DNA of 8,258 bases from an uncultured beta proteobacterium (GTDB lineage Bacteria; Pseudomonadota; Gammaproteobacteria; Burkholderiales; Burkholderiaceae): positions 1 through 8,258 of the forward strand of contig CAITHY010000025.1 in NCBI GenBank assembly GCA_903892315.1. Direction: 5' to 3'. Position 1 is the stretch's first letter. The number at the start of each line of letters is the position of its first letter. A program made the position numbers and the translations under genes. The notes beneath the pieces were generated by a model. It did no database searches. It saw only the letters and a program-made list of their open reading frames with translations, and was not told where the DNA came from. This document shows, in pieces, positions 1-5,237 of this stretch.

Positions 1-564
1 CTTGCCATTTGATCCATGGCAAGTTGCGCAGGAGAAGTCCATTGGACCGCCCTCATAATAAAAAGCACGCTTACCCAATTCATAGGCTTCTTTTTCTTTT
101 GGATGCTGCGTACTGACTTTAATCTTTTGATCTTTGGATGCTGTAACAACATACGCTACCAAAGCATCCATATCCTTCTTCAAACCTTTTTGAAATGGAG
201 CATCCACAATCTCTTGTGCTGAAATACCTTGCAAGGTAGACATGCAAGTGATTAAACGAGACTCTAAATCTTGCACTTTATTGGTATCGGAAAAATATCT
301 CGGCAACTGTGCTGCAGCGCCTTTAATAACTCCGGGGCCAAGCCCTAGGTTACATTTTTCAAGTGTGGCATTTTTTGGCCCTGCCGGCTTCTTCCATAAT
401 TCAGCGCCAGCATCCTCATAGAGTTCTGAAGGATTGCCATCGGCAATCATTTGACGATATTTGGCAATTTCATCTGCAGTTGATTGAGCAAAAACGGTTG
501 AGGCAAACAATAATGCCCCGCCCGCTAGAAACAACCCAAACACAGGGCTTAGTTTTTTTCTCAT
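1..564 (-). CDS. soxA: SoxA, sulfur-oxidation c-type cytochrome subunit (partial, C-terminus beyond left edge)
   Basis: SoxA pairs with SoxX to form the periplasmic SoxAX cytochrome, which attaches thiosulfate oxidatively to the SoxY carrier cysteine. The 188 visible residues begin with a Sec signal peptide (basic MRKK, hydrophobic stretch to about residue 22, likely cleavage after VFA at 26). The family signature CNLGLGPGVIKG starts at Cys71, LPRYFSD is at 88-94 and the ESRLITC block ends at Cys107. A haem c site CATCH lies at 179-183. There is no CxxCH in the N-terminal half. Cys71 and Cys107 fit the disulfide found where single-haem SoxA proteins lack the first haem, so I infer the single-haem type. 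The active-site cysteine expected further on lies outside the window. The ATG sits 7 bases after the soxZ stop with only a weak Shine-Dalgarno, suggesting translational coupling to soxZ. soxX or soxB may follow off the edge. Confidence 0.93.
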   Translation of the reverse strand, partial: MRKKLSPVFGLFLAGGALLFASTVFAQSTADEIAKYRQMIADGNPSELYEDAGAELWKKPAGPKNATLEKCNLGLGPGVIKGAAAQLPRYFSDTNKVQDLESRLITCMSTLQGISAQEIVDAPFQKGLKKDMDALVAYVVTASKDQKIKVSTQHPKEKEAYELGKRAFYYEGGPMDFSCATCHGSNGK

Positions 565-571
565 GATTTAC

Positions 572-880
572 TTAAGAAACAGTGGCTTCATCACTACGCT
601 TATCACCCTTGGTATCAACCCAATTCACAACGAGCTTGTCACCCTTAGAACCCTTGTACTTAAAGTTCAAGAAGGGGTCTTTAGAAATGGCTGAGCCAAA
701 GTCTGCAGAGAAAACTTCTTTACCCTGAGCCTTAACCGATACCGTAGAAATAAACCAAGCTGGAATTAATTTGCCAGACGCATCTTTGCGTTGACCAGAT
801 TCCATGTCATGTTTCATCAAAATTTTGACATCCACAATTCCATTTGATTCGGCTGCCCGAATGCGCATTGGATCACCCAT
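572..880 (-). CDS. soxZ: SoxZ, thiosulfate-oxidation carrier partner of SoxY
   Basis: SoxZ is the small beta-sandwich partner that binds SoxY to form the SoxYZ carrier complex, which holds sulfur intermediates in the periplasm. The protein is 102 residues, the normal family length. It shows the conserved opening PMRIRA (4-9), the block MKHDMESGQRKDASGKLIPAW (about 22-42), the segment AISKDPFLNFKYKG, and the ending GDKRSDEATVS. It has no signal peptide, as expected, because it is known to be exported together with Tat-targeted SoxY. The ATG start is supported by an AAAGGA Shine-Dalgarno 6 bases upstream (887-892). It lies 59 bases downstream of soxY and 7 bases before soxA in the same direction, so the three are probably co-transcribed. 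Confidence 0.96.
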   Translation of the reverse strand: MGDPMRIRAAESNGIVDVKILMKHDMESGQRKDASGKLIPAWFISTVSVKAQGKEVFSADFGSAISKDPFLNFKYKGSKGDKLVVNWVDTKGDKRSDEATVS

Positions 881-886
881 CGTAGT

Positions 887-892
887 TCCTTT
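887..892 (-). promoter_or_regulatory. Ribosome binding site of soxZ
   Basis: On the minus strand the sequence AAAGGA lies 6 bases before the soxZ ATG. It is a good Shine-Dalgarno match and fixes the soxZ start, so soxZ can be translated independently of soxY, which ends 59 bases earlier. Confidence 0.7.
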
Positions 893-939
893 ATCTTTTT
901 TATCTATTTAAATGATTCTGTTTTTTGCGAGGTAACTTG

Positions 940-1392
940 TTAGCCGCCGCATCCACCAAGAGTCACTTTGATTTCCTTAACAGCCATCACCCATTTGCCA
1001 TCAGCCTTCACTAATGCGTAGACATTTGAAGTCTGAGCCATCTTGATTCGAGTAGTCACCATTGGCTCAGTGCCTGCTGGAATAAAAAATTGAGCCGCCA
1101 ATGGACTTGGATTTTTTTCAACAAGGATTGCTAACTGAGCACCTTTTAAATTGGTGGTGATGCCGACCGGTACCACTGCGCCGTTTTCCGCAATATCAGG
1201 CGCATTAACAACAACAGCCCCTGACTTATCAGGAGTGCCGGTGCCCAAAGCCTGAAATACCTCGTCAAGACTCTTACCCTCAAACGCTGCCTTATTCCAC
1301 TCTTCCGCTTGTGCGGAGGTGATTAAGCCTGCAGAGGCCATAAGTCCAAATACCGTCGAATATTTCAATAAGTCGCGACGCTGCTGATTCAT
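940..1392 (-). CDS. soxY: SoxY, Tat-exported sulfur carrier protein
   Basis: SoxY covalently carries thiosulfate-derived sulfur on the cysteine of its flexible C-terminal arm while SoxAX, SoxB and SoxCD act on it. The protein ends exactly in GGCGG, the diagnostic carrier motif. The N-terminus MNQQRRDLLKYS is a twin-arginine signal, followed by a hydrophobic stretch and likely cleavage after AQA (AQA/EEW). I choose the ATG at 1392 (150 residues) because an AAAGGA Shine-Dalgarno (1398-1403) lies 5 bases upstream and places the RR motif close to the N-terminus. In-frame ATGs at 1398 and 1416 would add 2 or 8 residues but have no well-placed ribosome site. It is the first gene of the minus-strand sox operon, divergent from modB. 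Identity is very secure; the start is slightly less so. Confidence 0.95.
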   Translation of the reverse strand: MNQQRRDLLKYSTVFGLMASAGLITSAQAEEWNKAAFEGKSLDEVFQALGTGTPDKSGAVVVNAPDIAENGAVVPVGITTNLKGAQLAILVEKNPSPLAAQFFIPAGTEPMVTTRIKMAQTSNVYALVKADGKWVMAVKEIKVTLGGCGG

Positions 1393-1397
1393 ATCCA

Positions 1398-1403
1398 TCC
1401 TTT
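1398..1403 (-). promoter_or_regulatory. Ribosome binding site that decides the soxY start
   Basis: AAAGGA on the minus strand is 5 bases upstream of the ATG at 1392. It directly abuts or lies inside the reading frame of the longer alternatives starting at 1398 and 1416, which therefore lack a usable site. This supports the 150-residue SoxY. Confidence 0.65.
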
Positions 1404-1458
1404 TGAAAACCCTCATCCAGGGTCATTAAAAATTGCCACAATCCTCTACTTTAAAGGG

Positions 1459-1470
1459 GATTGGTCAATC
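1459..1470. promoter_or_regulatory. Palindrome GATTGGTCAATC, possible operator
   Basis: Perfect 5-base arms GATTG and CAATC flank a GT centre. The right half GTCAAT recurs at 1488-1493, 24 bases away, close to two helical turns. On the minus strand the palindrome contains one of the two TTGAC-like hexamers upstream of soxY, so a protein bound here could control the sox promoter. The regulator is unknown. A short palindrome can arise by chance, so confidence is low. Confidence 0.25.
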
Positions 1471-1502
1471 TGTCGCAAACCAGAATCGTCAATAGCCCGA
1501 CA

Positions 1503-1541
1503 TACCCCAAGATAGGTGAAAATGGGGGTAATTATTCACCT
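1503..1541 (+). promoter_or_regulatory. Two interlocking inverted repeats upstream of modB (possible RNA pseudoknot)
   Basis: Arm pair 1 is TACCCC (1503-1508) with GGGGTA (1525-1530). Arm pair 2 is AGGTGAA (1514-1520) with TTCACCT (1535-1541). Both pairs are perfect, and the order left1-left2-right1-right2 is that of an H-type pseudoknot with linkers of 5, 4 and 4 bases. The last arm ends 1 base before the AAGG (1543-1546) that is the nearest Shine-Dalgarno-like sequence to the modB ATG at 1559. If transcribed, it could control modB translation. It could instead be two alternative hairpins, a protein operator or chance. It does not resemble the much longer molybdenum-cofactor riboswitch. Confidence 0.3.
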
Positions 1542-1558
1542 TAAGGCAACTTCAATAG

Positions 1559-2215
1559 ATGTTTGATTTAGAGGCTCTATTCCTCTCGCTAAAGCTAGCC
1601 ATTTGGACTCTGGTCCTGATCCTCCCTTTTGGAGTCTGGGTCGCCCATTCCCTTCAAAGCATGGGAAAAGGCAGATCTTGGATAGAAGCGGCTCTAGCCT
1701 TGCCATTAGTTCTCCCCCCTACCGTTTTGGGCTATTACCTATTGGTTGGCTTAGGCGGCAAGACCTTTTTAGGCATTCCTCTGGTGTTTTCATTCACCGG
1801 AATCCTAATTGCTTCACTCATCGTGAACTTACCATTCGCCATTCAGCCCATACAGCGTGCTTTTGAAGCCATTAATCCTGAAATCCGTGAGGCAGCCCAA
1901 GTCAGCGGCCTATCTAAATGGCAAATTTTTCGTCTGATTGAGTTGCCACTAGCTTGGCGCGGAATTACTAGTGCCGCAGTTCTTACCTTTGCACATACCT
2001 TAGGTGAATTTGGTGTGATTCTCATGGTTGGTGGCGCCATTCCTGGAGAAACCAAAACAGTATCCATTGCGATTTACGACAAGGTACAAAGTTTTGACAC
2101 CTCAGGAGCTGGCGCTCTATCGCTCATCTTGTTGGCAACATCATTAATTGCAATTGCCCTATCCTATGGCGTTTTTGGGCGCAATCCAACACAGTCTAAA
2201 AAGTGGAGAGGCTAA
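1559..2215 (+). CDS. modB: ModB, molybdate ABC transporter permease
   Basis: ModB is the inner-membrane channel subunit of the ModABC molybdate importer and works as a dimer with a ModC dimer. The protein is 218 residues, typical for ModB, with about five hydrophobic segments (near 10-30, 45-65, 78-95, 137-158 and 185-205). Family hallmarks are LPLVLPPTVLGYYLLVGLG (48-66), the EAA cytoplasmic loop REAAQVSGLSKWQIFRLIEL (110-129) that contacts the ATPase, and HTLGEFGVILMVGG (146-159) followed by IPGETKTVSIAIYD (161-174). An in-frame TAG directly precedes the ATG, so the start cannot lie further upstream. The closest Shine-Dalgarno-like AAGG is 12 bases away, which is longer than usual. modA, usually upstream, is absent; soxY lies there, divergent. 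Tungstate as substrate cannot be excluded, but the motifs fit molybdate. Confidence 0.93.
   Translation: MFDLEALFLSLKLAIWTLVLILPFGVWVAHSLQSMGKGRSWIEAALALPLVLPPTVLGYYLLVGLGGKTFLGIPLVFSFTGILIASLIVNLPFAIQPIQRAFEAINPEIREAAQVSGLSKWQIFRLIELPLAWRGITSAAVLTFAHTLGEFGVILMVGGAIPGETKTVSIAIYDKVQSFDTSGAGALSLILLATSLIAIALSYGVFGRNPTQSKKWRG
2205..2211 (+). promoter_or_regulatory. Ribosome binding site that decides the modC start
   Basis: GGAGAGG at the end of modB lies 3 to 6 bases before the ATG at 2215 and gives a well-spaced Shine-Dalgarno (GGAG, 6-base gap). This favours the ATG over the in-frame GTG at 2203, which has no comparable site. Confidence 0.6.
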
Positions 2216-3321
2216 TGCTCAAAGTCAAACTCTCCCAAACTTCTCCAAATCCATTGCAGCTGAATATTGAATGTATTCCTGGGGAGTTGCATGCCCTGGT
2301 GGGACCATCTGGCAGCGGCAAGACGACCGCCTTACGCACTATCGCCGGTCTTAACAATGCCGAGACTGGAAATATTGAATGTGATGGTGAGATCTGGTTT
2401 GAAGCGAATGATCTCAATGGTGTGACTGCATCACTTAAACCAGCTGAGCGCTCATGTGGATTTCTATTTCAACAATACGCTCTCTTCCCACACTTAACCG
2501 CACTTGAGAATGTATGCATACCCCTATACAACTCAATAAGATCAGTTTCAGAACGCAAGTTGCAGGCTCAGCAATGGCTAGACCGCATGGGCATTGGAGA
2601 GTTATCCAATCGTATGCCAAATCAACTCTCGGGCGGTCAACAACAACGGGTTGCACTTGCTAGAGCTTTAGCTCGATCACCAAAAATACTTTTGCTTGAC
2701 GAGCCCTTCTCTGCGATTGATGCGCCTACGCGCCAGAGTCTTTATAAGACGCTAGCTGAACTTCGCAAAGATTTGAATATTCCGATTCTCCTAGTCACCC
2801 ATGATTTAAGAGAGGCAGATTTATTGGCCGATCGCATTACTGTGATCGATCAAGGTGTTGGCCTACAGACGGCCCCTCCTCAAGTCTTATTCGACAGACC
2901 CAGAAACTCACGGGTTGCAGAACTAGTTGGTATTAGCAATAAGTTTGAAGGTGTCTTTACCGCAGGAAAGCTCAGCTGGAACGGTAGTCAACGCGTTTTT
3001 GATGTGACAGACAAAGGAAAGATTCCCCCGAATACCCCTGTTGCCTGGGTCATTCCTGCCGGAGGCTTAAGTCTTCATGCAACACCGAGTGAAAATGCCG
3101 TCGAAGGAACTGTTGAGCAAATCAGCACCCTAGGACAGATTGCAGTAATTCAGCTACGTACAGTTGAAGGTGGCCATGTCATCACTTGGGAAGCCTCTGC
3201 TGCAGAGGTGAATAGACTTAACTTGAATGTTGGCAAAGGCACCTATCTTGAAATTGATGGCAGCAAGATTCACATCATGCCGCTGCGCCCAATTAACGAT
3301 CCACGTCGCTTTACCAACTAA
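2215..3321 (+). CDS. modC: ModC, molybdate ABC transporter ATP-binding protein
   Basis: ModC hydrolyses ATP on the cytoplasmic face to drive molybdate import through ModB. From the ATG at 2215 it has 368 residues, close to the family norm of about 350-360. Visible motifs are Walker A GPSGSGKTT (30-38), Q-loop FQQ (85-87), signature LSGGQQQRVALARAL (138-152), Walker B LLLDEP (159-164), D-loop SAID (166-169) and the switch histidine in THD (195-197). Residues from about 240 to 355 form the C-terminal MOP/TOBE-type regulatory domain, more weakly conserved to my eye. The ATG overlaps the modB stop (TAATG), so the two are translationally coupled and give equimolar permease and ATPase. The gene ends tail to tail with the methyltransferase gene. 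Confidence 0.93.
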   Translation: MLKVKLSQTSPNPLQLNIECIPGELHALVGPSGSGKTTALRTIAGLNNAETGNIECDGEIWFEANDLNGVTASLKPAERSCGFLFQQYALFPHLTALENVCIPLYNSIRSVSERKLQAQQWLDRMGIGELSNRMPNQLSGGQQQRVALARALARSPKILLLDEPFSAIDAPTRQSLYKTLAELRKDLNIPILLVTHDLREADLLADRITVIDQGVGLQTAPPQVLFDRPRNSRVAELVGISNKFEGVFTAGKLSWNGSQRVFDVTDKGKIPPNTPVAWVIPAGGLSLHATPSENAVEGTVEQISTLGQIAVIQLRTVEGGHVITWEASAAEVNRLNLNVGKGTYLEIDGSKIHIMPLRPINDPRRFTN

Positions 3322-3337
3322 GAAAGTTTTACTTTCT
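3321..3337. terminator. Short shared hairpin between convergent modC and methyltransferase genes
   Basis: AGAAAGT (3321-3327) and ACTTTCT (3331-3337) form a perfect 7-bp stem with a TTT loop. The hairpin overlaps the modC stop codon and the stop codon of the opposing gene. It is AT-rich and has no following T-tract on either strand, so it is at best a weak bidirectional terminator. The spacing leaves no room for a conventional one outside the coding sequences. Confidence 0.3.
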
Positions 3338-3946
3338 AGCAACTAGCCCCAGTAAGGCAGACATACCAGTATGTCTAGGGCCCTCAGAGAGCTCCTTCTC
3401 GTAGCTAACGAGTTCCAGGATCTGAAACTCTTTAGATAAATCTCTAATCAACTCTTCTGTGTACAGATGTTCTATTAAAGATGGGCCACCAGTTTTGTAA
3501 TCTAGCTGCTTAGGCGTGTAGCCCTGCAGGATAAAGAGTCCGCCTGGCTTAGTCGCCTTATATGCTTGCTGGAATATTCTGGTACGCATTGCTGGATCGG
3601 CGAACTGTATGAAGATGCCAATCACTGCGTCATAAGTATTTTCGGGCCAGGCGTAACTGTCCGTATCAGAAAAAGAGTAATCAACCTCGACTTGATTGTC
3701 TTTCGCGAATTGCTTTGCCTTGGCTAGGGCGATATCCGATGCGTCAAAGCCAACAACCTGCATACCTTGCTTAGCAAGCCAGACGCCATTGCGACCTTCA
3801 CCGTCTGCAATACACAAGACCTTATCTTGGGGCTTTAGGTATTGCTTTGTTTTCTCAACCAGATATTCATTTGGCTCTTTGCCGAAGATGAACTCTTCTT
3901 TATCGAAGCGTTCATTCCAGAACTGGGTTGCGTCAGAGAAACCCAT
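3329..3946 (-). CDS. Class I SAM-dependent methyltransferase, TehB-like
   Basis: A 205-residue Rossmann-fold methyltransferase. Numbering from the ATG at 3946, it shows FWNERF (9-14) and EEFIFGKEPNEYL (17-29), the family's N-terminal signature. The SAM-binding glycine motif is VLCIADGEGRNG (43-54), the ribose-binding acidic loop is GFDAS (66-70), motif IV-like TYDAVIGIFIQF is 104-115, and KPGGLFILQGY (133-143) follows. The family is annotated near TehB (tellurite resistance) and thiopurine-type methyltransferases, but the real substrate is unknown, so I give no symbol. The start is uncertain: the frame is open back to a TTG at 3988 inside the end of metZ, giving 219 residues. I prefer the ATG because the family signature begins just after it, although its ribosome site is weak. 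It lies 22 bases after metZ in the same direction and may be read from the same transcript. Confidence 0.85.
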   Translation of the reverse strand: MGFSDATQFWNERFDKEEFIFGKEPNEYLVEKTKQYLKPQDKVLCIADGEGRNGVWLAKQGMQVVGFDASDIALAKAKQFAKDNQVEVDYSFSDTDSYAWPENTYDAVIGIFIQFADPAMRTRIFQQAYKATKPGGLFILQGYTPKQLDYKTGGPSLIEHLYTEELIRDLSKEFQILELVSYEKELSEGPRHTGMSALLGLVARK

Positions 3947-3968
3947 AGATCTATCTTGATGTACCTGA

Positions 3969-5177
3969 TTATTTTTTGAGTCCACCAACGAGGTCGTTCT
4001 TTAAGTCGTTGATGTTTTCAAGGCCAACCGCAATACGCACCAAGCCATCAGAGATGCCTGCAGCCTTGCGAGCCTCTGGCGTCACGCGACAATGCGTGGT
4101 TGTTGCCGGATGAGTAATAGTCGTGCGGGTATCACCCAAGTTTGCAGTAATCGAGCAAAGCTTGGTTTGATTAATCAGTTTGAATGCGGCCTTCTTGCCA
4201 CCCTTTAAGGTGAAAGATACGATTGCACCGCCCTCTTTTTGCTGGCGCATTGCCAAAGCATGCTGAGGATGAGATTTGAGGCCTGGGTGATAAACACGCT
4301 CCACCCCTGACTGTTTCTCAAGCCATTGCGCTAAGGCGAGCGCATTTTGACTCTGTTGCTTCATGCGAAGCTCTAAAGTCTCCAATCCCTTCAGGAATAC
4401 CCAAGCATTAAATGCAGAGAGTGTTGGACCTGCGGTACGTACATATGGGAAAACCTTGCCCATGATGAAATCATTGCTGCCAACAATAGCGCCACCAACT
4501 ACCCTACCCTGGCCATCCAAATATTTAGTTGCAGAGTGAATCACTACATCAGCACCGAGTGCCAATGGTTTTTGCAATGCTGGTGTGCAGAAGCAGTTAT
4601 CTACTGCAAACAAAGCTTTTGCCTTCTTCGCTATTTTTGAAATCGCTTTGATGTCAGCAATCTCAGTTAAGGGATTTGAAGGCGTCTCTAAATAAAAGAG
4701 TTTGGTATTTGGTTGGACAGCAGCCTGCCATGACTTGGTGTCGGCCAAATCTGCATAAGTGGTTGTGATGCCAAAGCGGCCCAAGATATTGGTAAACAGT
4801 TGAATCGTTGCACCAAATACGGAGCGCGAACAAACAACATGGTCACCTGCTTGTAGATGAGCCATCGCCATTGTCAAAATGGCTGACATGCCTGATGCTG
4901 TAGCAATACATGCCTCGCCACCTTCTAAGGCAGCCAAGCGATCCTGGAACATGCTCACAGTTGGATTGGTAAAGCGTGAATAGATAAAGCCTTGATCGGC
5001 ATGCGCAAAACCATCGGCTGCTAATTCAGCACTATCAAAACAAAAACTGGAGGTAAGGAACATCGCTTCTGAATGCTCTTGGTATTCAGCTGTGCGGCGA
5101 GTACCAGCGCGAACTGCTAAGGTCTCAAGCGCTAGCTTAGAAAAATCCGGTTTTTTGCGTGTGGTTTTGCTCTTCAT
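3969..5177 (-). CDS. metZ: O-succinylhomoserine sulfhydrylase (MetZ), PLP-dependent
   Basis: MetZ makes homocysteine directly from O-succinylhomoserine and sulfide, the direct-sulfhydrylation branch of methionine synthesis, in the cytoplasm. The 402-residue protein belongs to the Cys/Met-metabolism PLP enzyme family. Visible elements are YSRFTNPT (66-73), ATASGMSAI (92-100), LETPSNPL (163-170), PLP-binding Asp193 in AVDN, and the Schiff-base Lys218 in HSATKYLDGQGRVVGG (214-229). The ending block ITHPATTTH followed by VRIAVGLEN is typical of the family's C-terminus. The combination DGQGRVVGG and the location next to purF favour MetZ over cystathionine gamma-synthase (MetB) or O-acetylhomoserine sulfhydrylase (MetY). 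The exact acyl-homoserine substrate cannot be proven from sequence. The ribosome site before the ATG is weak. It lies 60 bases after purF, separated by a hairpin. Confidence 0.9.
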   Translation of the reverse strand: MKSKTTRKKPDFSKLALETLAVRAGTRRTAEYQEHSEAMFLTSSFCFDSAELAADGFAHADQGFIYSRFTNPTVSMFQDRLAALEGGEACIATASGMSAILTMAMAHLQAGDHVVCSRSVFGATIQLFTNILGRFGITTTYADLADTKSWQAAVQPNTKLFYLETPSNPLTEIADIKAISKIAKKAKALFAVDNCFCTPALQKPLALGADVVIHSATKYLDGQGRVVGGAIVGSNDFIMGKVFPYVRTAGPTLSAFNAWVFLKGLETLELRMKQQSQNALALAQWLEKQSGVERVYHPGLKSHPQHALAMRQQKEGGAIVSFTLKGGKKAAFKLINQTKLCSITANLGDTRTTITHPATTTHCRVTPEARKAAGISDGLVRIAVGLENINDLKNDLVGGLKK

Positions 5178-5203
5178 ACTGCTATTTTGACACCGAATTG
5201 GAG

Positions 5204-5225
5204 ATTTGCCTCGTGTGAGGCAAAT
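5204..5225. terminator. Perfect 9-bp hairpin between purF and metZ
   Basis: ATTTGCCTC (5204-5212) and GAGGCAAAT (5217-5225) are exact inverted repeats around a 4-base loop, 12 bases beyond the purF stop. On the minus strand, the direction of purF and metZ, no T-tract follows, so it is not a canonical intrinsic terminator. On the plus strand a T5 run (5235-5239) comes 9 bases later. Likely roles are transcript end protection, RNA processing or partial termination before metZ. Confidence 0.45.
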
Positions 5226-5237
5226 TCCTGTCGCTTT

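Larger units (their letters stand above)
1393..1558. promoter_or_regulatory. Divergent control region between soxY and modB
   Basis: These 166 bases are the only space between the two divergent genes, so the promoters of the sox operon (minus) and modBC (plus) must lie here or inside the opposite gene. On the minus strand the hexamers TTGACG and TTGACC, complementary to parts of 1488-1493 and 1464-1469, resemble -35 elements 24 bases apart. I cannot point to a convincing -10 for either direction, and no clear promoter is visible for modB. The region also holds a 12-base palindrome (1459-1470) and two interlocking inverted repeats (1503-1541), described separately. No ModE-type palindrome (TATAT arms) is present. 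Confidence 0.55.

Noticed and set aside
16..566. Two plus-strand open frames (16-222 and 363-566)
   Set aside because: The minus strand here encodes a clear SoxA with signal peptide, conserved cysteines and haem motif. The plus-strand frames are shadows.
1393..1416. Longer SoxY starting at the ATG at 1416
   Set aside because: There is no Shine-Dalgarno before it, while a well-placed AAAGGA precedes the ATG at 1392. The longer form only moves the twin-arginine motif away from the N-terminus.
1417..1558. ModE operator or molybdenum-cofactor riboswitch upstream of modB
   Set aside because: No TATAT-armed palindrome of the ModE type is visible, and the available leader is too short and lacks the multi-stem layout expected for that riboswitch.
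3154..3342. Short minus-strand frame across the end of modC
   Set aside because: It overlaps the modC C-terminal coding region and has no recognisable protein or ribosome site.
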